From JBGSPQ01 sp041738505 (lineage in GTDB: Bacteria; Patescibacteriota; Gracilibacteria; UBA1369), in NCBI GenBank assembly GCA_041738505.1, contig JBGSPQ010000024.1, forward strand, positions 1 to 48,641: 48,641 bases of DNA. The letters run 5' to 3'. Below the pieces are notes generated by a model. That model did not search any database, was not told the DNA's origin, and saw only the letters and a program-made list of their open reading frames with translations. A program made the translations under genes and the position numbers. This document shows positions 8,482-16,203 of the stretch, piece by piece (positions within the stretch are counted from its first letter, which is position 1; the number at the start of each line of letters is the position of its first letter).

Positions 8482-8510
8482 ACTATAATCAATTTAACCA
8501 ATCTTCTCAA
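8482..8510 (-). promoter_or_regulatory. Sigma-70-type promoter of gatB
   Basis: On the minus strand TTGAGA (8505-8510), a 17-base spacer and TATAGT (8482-8487) match the consensus 5/6 and 5/6 at ideal spacing. The predicted start is about 20 bases before the gatB ATG. The -35 box lies inside the coaE 3' end. Confidence 0.65.
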
Positions 8511-9099
8511 TATTGTTTAACTCCACCCATACTTTTTTCAATTGTTTTTTAAAATCTGTCATACTTCCTCCGTTATCCACAACAAAATCGGGTCTATCGG
8601 GTTTGATTTTCATTTCAATTTGAATATTGTATATTTCGGCGACGGTATTACGGTCATATTTGGCTTTTACCCCGGATCTGGAAAATATCTTATCTTCATC
8701 ACATTCAATCCAAAGTTTTTTATCGATAAGTCCATTCATCATTTCACTATCAATATAAACCGCTTCAATCACAACAATATTATCCTTGCACGATAAAATA
8801 TCTTTCTGAATTTCACGAACCACCAACGGGTGTATCAGTCCGTTCAATATTTTCAATTTATTAACATCGGAAAAAACAAACTTTCGCAACTTTTTTCTAT
8901 TAATCTCCCCGTCCTTTTTCATAAATTCATCCCCAAAGAAATTTTTGATTTTTTTATATCCATCACCCTCCACCTGATAAATTCTATCCACAACCCTGTC
9001 GGCATCAATAAAAAAAGCTCCGGCATCCTTAAAAAAATTACCGGCCTCCGTCTTGCCGCTGCCAATATAACCCGAAATACCCAATACTGTTTTTGACAT
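8494..9099 (-). CDS. coaE: Dephospho-CoA kinase
   Basis: 201 residues. CoaE phosphorylates the 3'-OH of dephospho-CoA in the last step of CoA synthesis. The P-loop is 'GYIGSGKT' (10-17), then 'FIDADRVV' (substrate-binding Asp pair), 'NGLIHPLV' and 'VIEAVYI' (the family usually has 'PLLFE' or similar here). The lid region is 'RSGVKAKYDRN', and 'PDFVVDNGGS' is the C-terminal family motif. The family normally has 'R...RQ' in the lid; here the lid is less canonical, so a divergent nucleotide kinase of the CoaE superfamily cannot be wholly excluded. The start is 1 base after the stop of the upstream gene, indicating translational coupling. Confidence 0.87.
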   Translation of the reverse strand: MSKTVLGISGYIGSGKTEAGNFFKDAGAFFIDADRVVDRIYQVEGDGYKKIKNFFGDEFMKKDGEINRKKLRKFVFSDVNKLKILNGLIHPLVVREIQKDILSCKDNIVVIEAVYIDSEMMNGLIDKKLWIECDEDKIFSRSGVKAKYDRNTVAEIYNIQIEMKIKPDRPDFVVDNGGSMTDFKKQLKKVWVELNNIEKIG

Positions 9100-9100
9100 C

Positions 9101-9502
9101 TTATAATAAACCTAAATCTTTAAACGCACGTGCAAAATTATCAAGAGCCCTCTGTGCCTCTTTTGTGGATATTTGAACATCCATCTCATGGGCAATCCTG
9201 TTCCTAAGTTTATGCGCCGCCCAAACGCCGTCCAAATCATTAAACAAAGACCCGGCGCTCTTTAATTTTTGCCCCAGACTCCCCTTATATCCTCTCTTTT
9301 CCAGCAAGCTGTCCAATAATTTGTCCGCATTGATAACAGCATGCGTATGATCATTATCATCAAGAACAGACTTCCAGTAATTTAAAAATTTCTGCCTGTC
9401 CTTCTCTGACAGACCTCCAAATTTTCTTTTATAAAAAACAAATCCGATAAATAACAGATCCAAAATCACAAAAGCCAGAACCGCATATAAAAAAAGTTCC
9501 AT
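9101..9502 (-). CDS. Membrane-anchored protein with HEPN-like RxxxxH motif
   Basis: 133 residues. An N-terminal membrane helix (about 4-24) is followed by a basic stretch and an all-helical soluble domain. That domain has 'HAVINADKLLDSLLEKRGY' and later 'AAHKLRNRIAHEMD'. The sequence R-N-R-I-A-H fits the R-x4-6-H pattern of HEPN domains, which include RNases and nucleotide-binding helical bundles. I infer a HEPN-like fold; nuclease activity is not shown. It overlaps the upstream PH-domain gene by 1 base (TAATG) and is 1 base from coaE, so the three are tightly coupled. Confidence 0.8.
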   Translation of the reverse strand: MELFLYAVLAFVILDLLFIGFVFYKRKFGGLSEKDRQKFLNYWKSVLDDNDHTHAVINADKLLDSLLEKRGYKGSLGQKLKSAGSLFNDLDGVWAAHKLRNRIAHEMDVQISTKEAQRALDNFARAFKDLGLL

Positions 9503-10095
9503 TATTGGTTTTTTATTTTTTGGAGATCTTCAGTCGCTATATGCTGTCTTACCAACGACGTAAGCAGACTCTTTAAAGACTCGGAATCCTTAAAAGTCTG
9601 ATCCGTGACAAATTTTTCCTGATACTTCATTACAAGCTTCTCCACCTTTCTGGGATTAATGGCATCCCTCAAATTAATGTATGTGCCCCCACCCGCGCCC
9701 TGCACTTTCACGTCGCCATAATTAAGAACCACCTTATGAAAGCCCAAAACCTCCAACGTAACACCTTCGATCATTGAATATTCAAGTCTGGATGTGGTTC
9801 TCTTAAAAAAACCCAGCCAAACAACATCAATCACACTAATATCCGTTAACAAAAGCGAATCATGGTACCAAACAGTAACAACCCTTAACATCCTATAAGA
9901 GCTTATCACCATCCATAACCCAAAAAAAATCAGATAATCCGGAAACAGATAAAACAAAAAAAGAGGAATAATATATCCAAAAAACAATATTCTCAAAAAA
10001 TCAGGCAGAAAAACAACCGGATGCCTATGACAAACCGCCAGTATCTTTTCACCCGGATCCAGATAACCCGAAAAAAATTTCTCGGCCAAGTACAT
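9502..10095 (-). CDS. Bacterial PH-domain membrane protein (bPH_2/YdbT-like)
   Basis: 197 residues. Two closely spaced membrane helices (about 29-50 and 53-72) are followed by a bacterial pleckstrin-like domain: 'YHDSLLLTDISVIDV', 'SRLEYSMIEGVT', 'LNYGDVKVQGAG' is the usual beta-rich pattern. The charged N-terminal 'LDPGEKILAVCHRHPVVF' is also typical. The C-terminal 40 residues are helical and charged. Such proteins are membrane-associated and mostly of unknown role. It is the first gene of the minus-strand run to 6603. Confidence 0.85.
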   Translation of the reverse strand: MYLAEKFFSGYLDPGEKILAVCHRHPVVFLPDFLRILFFGYIIPLFLFYLFPDYLIFFGLWMVISSYRMLRVVTVWYHDSLLLTDISVIDVVWLGFFKRTTSRLEYSMIEGVTLEVLGFHKVVLNYGDVKVQGAGGGTYINLRDAINPRKVEKLVMKYQEKFVTDQTFKDSESLKSLLTSLVRQHIATEDLQKIKNQ

Positions 10096-10145
10096 ATTAT
10101 TGATTATTAGCTCACTACCGCGAGAATACTATATCAGCCTATCCC

Positions 10146-10174
10146 TTGTAAAGAAACCATAATAAATGTAAATT
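10146..10174 (+). promoter_or_regulatory. Possible lepB promoter
   Basis: TTGTAA (10146-10151), a 17-base spacer and TAAATT (10169-10174) match consensus 4/6 and 4/6. The leader would be about 15 bases and ends in a run of nine T directly before the ATG. Confidence 0.35.
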
Positions 10175-10195
10175 AAAGGCCGCATATTTTTTTTT

Positions 10196-10918
10196 ATGAA
10201 ACTCCCTTCATTTTTCGGGAAAAAGCAAAAATCATTCTCCGACGGACAGGAAACGGGCAATGGCGCGCTAAATTTTTGGCTTGATATAGGCTTAAATTTG
10301 GTAATCATCATCGGGCTGGTGTTTTTGATCAGAACCTATGTCATCTCCCCCTTCCAGGTATACGGCCCATCCATGTGCGATACACTGAACGCAGACAACG
10401 GGGAATGCGGCAAGGGATATGGAGAATATATAATTGTCAACAAATTCGGTTACCTGAATATCCTGGGATGGCAGGTGGGGTTGCCGGAAAGAGGCGATAT
10501 AATCGTTTTTCATCCGCCTCATAATGACAAGGAATTTTACATCAAACGGGTTATAGGAATGCCCGGCGAAACAGTGGAGCTTATTGACGGGTATGTTTAT
10601 ATAAAAAATGATGAAAACCCGGACGGCATCAGGCTGGAGGAACCTTATCTAAACGAAGACAACCTGGGAAACACTCATCCAATGACCGGCACACGTGTGT
10701 TCAATGTCCCTGAAAACAGTTATTTTGTCATGGGCGACAATAGATTGAAAAGCTCGGACGCCAGAAGCTGTTTTTCCGAGACATTTATACATAAAGAATG
10801 CGGTGAGGAAGGAACTTCATATTTTCTTACTCAAAAGAATATAGAGGGAAAAGCCATGGTCATATTATGGCCCCTTAACAAAATTTCATTAATAACGAAA
10901 ACCGCTTACGCCCTGTAA
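10196..10918 (+). CDS. lepB: Signal peptidase I
   Basis: 240 residues. LepB removes signal peptides on the outer face of the cytoplasmic membrane by a Ser/Lys dyad. One membrane helix lies at about 30-48. The catalytic Ser is S59 in 'VYGPSM' and the general base is K117 in 'YIKRVIGMPGE'. Box E is 'VMGDNRLKSSDAR' (178-190). Compared with typical LepB there is an insertion after 'DAR' carrying two cysteines (C192 and C202), and C61 and C71 flank the active-site region, so disulfides outside the cell are possible. It ends 162 bases before an exported protein gene that has its own strong promoter. Confidence 0.95.
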   Translation: MKLPSFFGKKQKSFSDGQETGNGALNFWLDIGLNLVIIIGLVFLIRTYVISPFQVYGPSMCDTLNADNGECGKGYGEYIIVNKFGYLNILGWQVGLPERGDIIVFHPPHNDKEFYIKRVIGMPGETVELIDGYVYIKNDENPDGIRLEEPYLNEDNLGNTHPMTGTRVFNVPENSYFVMGDNRLKSSDARSCFSETFIHKECGEEGTSYFLTQKNIEGKAMVILWPLNKISLITKTAYAL

Positions 10919-11010
10919 TGATTGGGAAGAATAGGTATTACACAGGATAAGTGGTGCATTTTTCCATATATTAAATTTGTCTTAAGTATATCAAAATATA
11001 AATATTGCTC

Positions 11011-11037
11011 TTGACAAGTATTGACGCACTCTATAAT
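11011..11037 (+). promoter_or_regulatory. Strong consensus-like promoter of the exported-protein gene
   Basis: A perfect TTGACA (11011-11016) and a perfect TATAAT (11032-11037) lie 15 bases apart, a little short of the usual 17. Only an AT-rich leader of about 37 bases precedes the ATG at 11081, with no Shine-Dalgarno sequence. This is the only site in the window with both hexamers perfect. Confidence 0.65.
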
Positions 11038-11080
11038 ATCGCAACCTATATAACTTTTTAAACCTTAATATTTATATATT

Positions 11081-12136
11081 ATGCCAACATTAAGTCCACA
11101 ACAAGGACTGTCGGGGCTTGAATCAGGGGAAGCATTAGCTCCTGAGCGACATGATGCCCAGGCGGTACCCCAATCCGGTAAATTGGCCCGACTTGCAAGC
11201 GGTTTTGCAAAAAAAGTTGGCCCGATTTTAACAGCTGCAGGCCTTGCAGCAGCTTCAGCAGGTTGTGACAACGGCAATAACGGATTAATAAATTCCGCAT
11301 ATGCCCAGGGAGCACCTACAACTCCCGCAACCGCAACACCTACGGTGACAGGCGCACCTACAGCCACACCAACAACCACAGGTTCAGCTACTCCGGCACC
11401 GGCTCCTACAGCCAATCCCTTTGATAGCTCCAAATTGGTATGCTCAAATATGGGATTAATTGATAATGCAGGCACACGCGCCGCGGAAAATTACCGCAGA
11501 ATGTTTGTTCAAACTGTGGTTTCCGGCAATCCCGAGCTTTATGAACCTTGCGCAACTTCCGCCGTACCGAATGAAATGGGAAGATTTGTACAAGCCGACT
11601 GCAGCAACGATGGACAATACAGAAATTGCGTAGTTAAAGATACATATGTTGATCCTTCTTATAATGTGGTAAATACGGAAACTCGTGTTCAATGGCTTTT
11701 AAACGGCCACCACAATGTAGAGTCCCCTCAAAGTGTGGGATATATCTTCCCCATGGGACTGGCTGCCAGAACAGGCACAGTTATTTCAACTCTTGACGCC
11801 ACGTCACCTGTTGTTTACGGACAAAGAAGGGTTTTGGACAGAAAACCGGCAACAGCCACCGTAACACCTCCTGCCCCGACTGCTACAGCAAAAAGATTTA
11901 CTCCTCCGGCTCCCACACATGATAACTCCAAAGACAATGAGCAGGACGGCAGACTGGCAAACCTGGAGTCTCAGGTCGCTCAAAACACAGCCAAAAACAA
12001 CGAACAAGACGGAAGGTTGAACAATCACGGAGATCTTTTGAGAATTCTGATTGAAAACAATTCCAAACATTCAACTTTACCTCATCCCACTCCCGCCGAT
12101 TATGATTCTTTGGGAAGAAGCAGAGCTACCAAATAA
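11081..12136 (+). CDS. Exported Thr/Pro-rich protein with C-terminal 21-residue repeats
   Basis: 351 residues, no family recognised. A 33-residue polar stretch precedes a basic-hydrophobic signal (about 35-60). It could be cut as a lipoprotein at C62 ('ASAGC', a poor lipobox because Ser is at -3) or by signal peptidase I after 'AYA' (residue 76). A low-complexity linker of Thr, Pro and Ala follows (78-110), then a globular part with four cysteines ('KLVCSN', 'YEPCATS', 'ADCSND', 'RNCVV'), a second Pro/Thr linker, and two copies of 'NEQDGRL' spaced exactly 21 residues (three heptads) apart in a predicted coiled coil. This looks like a cell-surface protein: anchor, spacers and stalk-like end. 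It is driven by a strong promoter and ended by a good terminator, so it is a single-gene unit. Confidence 0.82.
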   Translation: MPTLSPQQGLSGLESGEALAPERHDAQAVPQSGKLARLASGFAKKVGPILTAAGLAAASAGCDNGNNGLINSAYAQGAPTTPATATPTVTGAPTATPTTTGSATPAPAPTANPFDSSKLVCSNMGLIDNAGTRAAENYRRMFVQTVVSGNPELYEPCATSAVPNEMGRFVQADCSNDGQYRNCVVKDTYVDPSYNVVNTETRVQWLLNGHHNVESPQSVGYIFPMGLAARTGTVISTLDATSPVVYGQRRVLDRKPATATVTPPAPTATAKRFTPPAPTHDNSKDNEQDGRLANLESQVAQNTAKNNEQDGRLNNHGDLLRILIENNSKHSTLPHPTPADYDSLGRSRATK

Positions 12137-12170
12137 ATCCTTATCCGAAAGCAATTACGCTAGGATATCA

Positions 12171-12201
12171 AAAAGAGTCCCCTTAACCGGGGGCTCTTTT
12201 T
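12171..12201. terminator. Intrinsic terminator, usable in both directions
   Basis: An A run (12171-12174) precedes GAGTCCCC (12175-12182), a 6-base loop and GGGGGCTC (12189-12196), then TTTTT (12197-12201). The stem has 8 pairs with one G-T. It ends the exported-protein gene on the plus strand, and the A run serves as T tract for the convergent gene ending at 12200. It is the clearest terminator in the window. Confidence 0.85.
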
Positions 12202-12574
12202 ATTGTTCGCGCGCCATAAAATAAAATTCAATCAATGTTATTGACGCTATTAAAAGAAGACCGGACCACCAGGTTAAAATCCCCACAATCTGAAAAGTTA
12301 AACACCCCAGAGCAATGGCCGTTAATAAAACCCCCTGCCGAAAAGCCGTATGAATATGCTGATAATAAATCTCATTTTTATTGAGCCATACCCGAAAATA
12401 AAACCCCGTTACCGTAAAAGTACACGTTAGAGCGAAAAACAGACTAAGATAAAACAGCGCCAACGCCAATCCCGTGGACTCAAACGGGTCCAGCTTATTT
12501 ATCACAACCACCCAGGCAATCCAACTTACAAGCCCGGCCGTTCCAATAACCGCCAGATATTTATTGTGTGTCAT
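12200..12574 (-). CDS. Four-helix membrane protein of unknown function
   Basis: 124 residues with four predicted membrane helices (about 8-26, 36-60, 80-96, 99-118) and few charged residues; 'WLNKNEIYYQHIHTAFRQG' forms the middle loop. Similar small four-helix proteins are frequent hypotheticals in candidate phyla. The ATG overlaps the upstream uracil-DNA glycosylase gene by 14 bases, so it is translated from the same message. Confidence 0.75.
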   Translation of the reverse strand: MTHNKYLAVIGTAGLVSWIAWVVVINKLDPFESTGLALALFYLSLFFALTCTFTVTGFYFRVWLNKNEIYYQHIHTAFRQGVLLTAIALGCLTFQIVGILTWWSGLLLIASITLIEFYFMAREQ

Positions 12575-13160
12575 TTTTTTTATTTAATTTATCGATTTTC
12601 CTGAGCAGAATGGGGATTTTCTTCATATCGGCAATTAATGTTCCGCGCAACCCCGGATTATATAAAGCGGAAGCCGGATGATAAAGCGGAAAATATATTT
12701 TATCCGGTACTCCGGGCACATCTGACTTAACCCTCTTGGCTTGCCCGTGAACCTCGGAAATCTTTAAACCCGGCATAAACCTGTTCATGGCGTGCCGGCC
12801 CAACGTAACAATCAATTTAGGCTTAATAATGACAATCTGTTGCTCAAGATAACCCCTGCAAGCCTCAATTTCATCATCCAGAGGGTCACGGTTATCGGGT
12901 GGACGGTGTTTAACGACATTCGTAATGTAGACGTCATCCCTGTTTAAATTTATGGCTTCCAGAAGATGCGCAAGAAATTTGCCCGCCGCTCCCACAAAAG
13001 GTCTTCCCTGCAAATCCTCATCCTTTCCCGGAGCCTCACCGATAAACATAATATCCGCATCGGGATTACCCTCCCCGGGGACACCGTTATTGGTACCCTC
13101 AAACAATCTGCAATTTCTGCATTTCCGAATCTGATCCTCCAATAAAGACAAATTGGACAT
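12561..13160 (-). CDS. Family 4 uracil-DNA glycosylase with Cys-to-His change at an Fe-S ligand
   Basis: 199 residues. Family 4 enzymes excise uracil from DNA and carry a 4Fe-4S cluster. Motif 1 is 'GEAPGKDEDLQGRPFVG' (41-57) and motif 2 is 'HPASAL' (161-166). Three cluster cysteines are visible: C14 and C17 ('KCRNC') and C101 ('EACRGYL'). The remaining ligand, which is Cys in 'NVVKCRPP' of characterised members, is His85 here ('NVVKHRPP'; codon CAC on the minus strand). Histidine can ligate an Fe-S cluster, so activity may be retained. The gene overlaps a small membrane-protein gene downstream and is 4 bases from a membrane-protein gene upstream. Confidence 0.93.
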   Translation of the reverse strand: MSNLSLLEDQIRKCRNCRLFEGTNNGVPGEGNPDADIMFIGEAPGKDEDLQGRPFVGAAGKFLAHLLEAINLNRDDVYITNVVKHRPPDNRDPLDDEIEACRGYLEQQIVIIKPKLIVTLGRHAMNRFMPGLKISEVHGQAKRVKSDVPGVPDKIYFPLYHPASALYNPGLRGTLIADMKKIPILLRKIDKLNKKNDTQ

Positions 13161-13164
13161 AGTT

Positions 13165-14115
13165 CTAACGTTTCTTCATAAACAACCGCACAAGAACAAT
13201 CAAAGCCCCCAATGCCAAAAACAAATAAGCTCCCTTTTGCATTTCCGCGGAAAACAGCAACATCGCCTTTTCGGCAAGAACTCGAATATCATCCGCTAAC
13301 ATCTCTCCCGTGGCTTTTTCCGCTATGACAGACGGTAAAAACATTAACATATAACTGCAAACAACTCCTGATAATCCGCCCAGCAAAAAACCAATCCCTT
13401 CATAAGTCAGAACAGTGGTAAACGGTTTCCAAATCAACAAAGCAATTAATATCAAAATGGCCAGCAATGTTGCATAAACGGCCAATTTTACCGTATCAAG
13501 AAGCTGGAAGACGTTGCTCATCATAAAAGCTCCGTCACCCACAGTTGCGTTAAGATCAATCTGCACCTGCTCCGGCACCGCGGCATAAATGGATTTTTCA
13601 AATTCCTCCGTAAAAGGCGCCGCCACAACATTATATTCAACACTCTCCGGTACGCATGTAGGCAAAGAGTCTGCCCCCTCCTCCGGAATTTCGCCCTGCG
13701 CACATTTGGGAATGGCTTTAAACAAATCATAAGAAAAATTATGAGCCAAAGTAAGAAGACTTTCCCTGTATGTCCCGAGCTTTAATGTTAGTGGTTTGCC
13801 CGGGTCCTGCCTTAATGTCTCCATTTCGGAGACAAGTTGATTGATCATATTTCTAAACATATCTTCCGGAAAAACCTCCATAATCTCTCTTCTCAAATCG
13901 GCCTCCGTAAAATATTTCTCCAAAAGCGCGTTTTCATTTATCAGATTTTTGACCGTCGCACTTATCATAAAATTATAAGTATCCCCCGAAATTTTTTCCT
14001 CGTAAAAAGACCCGGACAAAAAAGTGTTGGAAACTGCGAACACCAAAAAAGAGACCAGCGACACCGCTATGAATAAAAAAACCAGTAAACCGGCGACAAT
14101 CCGCCTAAAAATCAT
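13165..14115 (-). CDS. Membrane protein with large extracytoplasmic domain, unknown function
   Basis: 316 residues. An N-terminal membrane helix (about 7-30) is followed by an outside domain of about 180 residues with two cysteines ('IPKCAQG' and 'LPTCVPE') that could pair. Three membrane helices follow near the C-terminus (about 213-231, 240-262, 293-311), ending in 'RLFMKKR'. No family is recognised. It sits in a short minus-strand group with the glycosylase. Confidence 0.75.
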   Translation of the reverse strand: MIFRRIVAGLLVFLFIAVSLVSFLVFAVSNTFLSGSFYEEKISGDTYNFMISATVKNLINENALLEKYFTEADLRREIMEVFPEDMFRNMINQLVSEMETLRQDPGKPLTLKLGTYRESLLTLAHNFSYDLFKAIPKCAQGEIPEEGADSLPTCVPESVEYNVVAAPFTEEFEKSIYAAVPEQVQIDLNATVGDGAFMMSNVFQLLDTVKLAVYATLLAILILIALLIWKPFTTVLTYEGIGFLLGGLSGVVCSYMLMFLPSVIAEKATGEMLADDIRVLAEKAMLLFSAEMQKGAYLFLALGALIVLVRLFMKKR

Positions 14116-14149
14116 ATAATTAACTTAAAGCGCCGACATTATACACAAC

Positions 14150-15145
14150 CTATACCGGATTAGGAAGAAAACTCGCCTCCGGTAACTCTTGCGCAGGAAC
14201 AATTTTCCAGTGTACTTCTTGATGAATTCTTCCGGGCATCGTGAATCCGGCGGCCTTTTTGTGCCCTCCTCCGCCAAACTTGGCGGCAAGCTCCTCAAGA
14301 TCCACCTCTTCGCACTGTGTGCGGAAAGACCCCTTTACATTGCCCTTATTATCTTCATTTAAAAGACATGTATATTTTGAGCCCGGCACGGAATTAATCA
14401 AATCCACAACTCCGGAAGCCGCATCCATATCGGCTCCGCATTCTTCAAAATCCCTGTAAGTAAGAACCGCAACGGTCACCCCCTCGCTGTTCACACGAAC
14501 ATTTTCCATCGCCCTCCCCCATAATTTCAAAGTGGTAACAGGTGTATTTCTAAAAAGACTTCTGGCCACCAGACTTACCTTTGCCCCAAATGAAGCCAGT
14601 TTGCCCGCTATTTCAAATACCTCCAGACTGGTATTGGAATGCATCAGACTTCCGGTATCATTATATATACCCGTTATCAAAGCCGTCGCCATCACCGGTG
14701 TTATCCGTCTTCCGGTATATTCAAAAAACTTATGTAGAATCATTGTTGTGGACGCAGCCTTTTCATCAACAATGTTACATGTACCGAAATTATCGTTGGA
14801 TGCATGATGATCAATATTAACAACCGGAACAGAACCGCCGAAAATTTCCGGATAAACTTCATGATATTTCGTCATATATGAAGCCCCCGCATCCATCACC
14901 ACTATCAAATCATATTCGCGAAAATCAAAGGCGGAAATTATTTTATTCACCTCCGGCAGGAAAGAAAACCTGTCCGGCACCTTATCAATGCAGGCAATAT
15001 CACACACCTTACCATCATTTTTCATCGCCAGTTCAAATGAAACCGCCGACCCCAACGTGTCCCCGTCGGGTCTTTTATGACAAATCGTCAGAATTTTTTC
15101 CGATTTTTCAAGAAGTGCATCCAATTTGATAAATTTTTCCTGCAT
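14150..15145 (-). CDS. DHH-family phosphoesterase, NrnA-like oligoribonuclease/pAp phosphatase
   Basis: 331 residues. The DHH domain has 'CHKRPDGDTLGS' (22-33), 'VVMDAG', 'NIDHHASND' and 'GIYNDTG', the four metal-binding motifs for two Mn2+ ions. The DHHA1 domain ends with 'GGGHKKAAGF'. NrnA degrades 2-5 nt RNAs and dephosphorylates 3'-phosphoadenosine 5'-phosphate; which activity dominates cannot be read from sequence. It is monocistronic or first in a minus-strand run, divergent from fmt. Confidence 0.92.
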   Translation of the reverse strand: MQEKFIKLDALLEKSEKILTICHKRPDGDTLGSAVSFELAMKNDGKVCDIACIDKVPDRFSFLPEVNKIISAFDFREYDLIVVMDAGASYMTKYHEVYPEIFGGSVPVVNIDHHASNDNFGTCNIVDEKAASTTMILHKFFEYTGRRITPVMATALITGIYNDTGSLMHSNTSLEVFEIAGKLASFGAKVSLVARSLFRNTPVTTLKLWGRAMENVRVNSEGVTVAVLTYRDFEECGADMDAASGVVDLINSVPGSKYTCLLNEDNKGNVKGSFRTQCEEVDLEELAAKFGGGGHKKAAGFTMPGRIHQEVHWKIVPAQELPEASFLPNPV

Positions 15146-15212
15146 TTTTCCGCTTATAACAACTGTTAAGAACGGGATATTAAAGGATGTTTTTTATTTT
15201 TGCAAGATGATT

Positions 15213-15218
15213 TATAAT
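15213..15218 (+). promoter_or_regulatory. Candidate -10 box of fmt that argues for the downstream start
   Basis: A perfect TATAAT (15213-15218) overlaps the first in-frame ATG (15217). A transcript from it would begin near 15225, downstream of that ATG, so translation would use the ATG at 15241. No clear -35 is seen. Confidence 0.4.
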
Positions 15219-15240
15219 GTATAAAATTAACCATTCCCGC

Positions 15241-16203
15241 ATGGTCGCAAAGCTAAAAACAGTCTTTATGGGAACCCCCGATTTTGCCGTTGCTCCGCTC
15301 CTGGCTCTGGCCGGTGATCCGGATATTAAAGTGGTTGCCGTAATAACCCAGGAAGACAAAAAAACCGGCAGAAAACAAATAGTAACACCACCGCCGGTAA
15401 AAACAGCCGCAATAAAATTGGATATTCCCGTGCTCCAGCCTTCCGAATACCGAAACAATAATGAAATCATTGATCTGCTAAAAGGCCTAAAAACTGACTT
15501 TTTTGTTGTCACAGCCTATGGTCAAATTTTGCCGGAGGAAGTTTTAAAAATCCCCCGCTACTGTTGCATCAACATCCACGGGTCACTGCTTCCCAAATTC
15601 AGAGGGGCTTCCCCGATTGAATCGGCCATAATACACGGTGAAAAAGAAACCGGCGTATCCTTTATGAAAATGATAAGAAAAATGGATGCGGGTCCCATAT
15701 ACGACATTTTCAGACTTCAAATCAGCAATGATGACACCTCTTTAACCCTCAGACAGAAACTTTCTTTGCTTGCGGCAACCCAGCTTCCTTACGTGCTTAA
15801 AGACATTGCATCGGGTACAATTGAGCCAATTGATCAGGAACATGCGAAAGCCACATACTGCCGAAAAATCACAAAGGAGGACGGATACGCCGACTTAAAC
15901 AAACACACCTCCACCGAAATTATCAATATGATAAGGGCCTACGACCCCTGGCCAGGATGTTTCCTGGTATTTAAAGATAAAAAAATCAGAATAATCCTGG
16001 CGGAAAACAATTCCAACTCATCAATTTCTGTCAAACCTTATGAAATGATTGAAATGGGAAAAGATAAAATAGGCATAGGTACCAAAAAAGGACTGCTTAT
16101 TCCTCTTAAATTGCAGCTGGAAGGCAAGAATCCCGTCTCAATTCAGGATTTTCTGCTGGGCAACAGAAACCTGCTGGTCAGACTGCTGGAAAGCGCCAGA
16201 TAA
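15241..16203 (+). CDS. fmt: Methionyl-tRNA formyltransferase
   Basis: 320 residues from the ATG at 15241; eight extra residues would be added if the ATG at 15217 were used, but that codon overlaps a TATAAT. Fmt formylates initiator Met-tRNA with 10-formyl-THF. 'VFMGTPDFAV' is the classical start, and the active-site loop is 'INIHGSLLPKFRGASPI' with the conserved Asn-His, followed by 'MDAGPIYD'. The C-terminal OB-like tRNA-binding domain follows. The last 61 bases overlap, in antisense, the end of the O-antigen ligase-like gene. Confidence 0.95.
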   Translation: MVAKLKTVFMGTPDFAVAPLLALAGDPDIKVVAVITQEDKKTGRKQIVTPPPVKTAAIKLDIPVLQPSEYRNNNEIIDLLKGLKTDFFVVTAYGQILPEEVLKIPRYCCINIHGSLLPKFRGASPIESAIIHGEKETGVSFMKMIRKMDAGPIYDIFRLQISNDDTSLTLRQKLSLLAATQLPYVLKDIASGTIEPIDQEHAKATYCRKITKEDGYADLNKHTSTEIINMIRAYDPWPGCFLVFKDKKIRIILAENNSNSSISVKPYEMIEMGKDKIGIGTKKGLLIPLKLQLEGKNPVSIQDFLLGNRNLLVRLLESAR

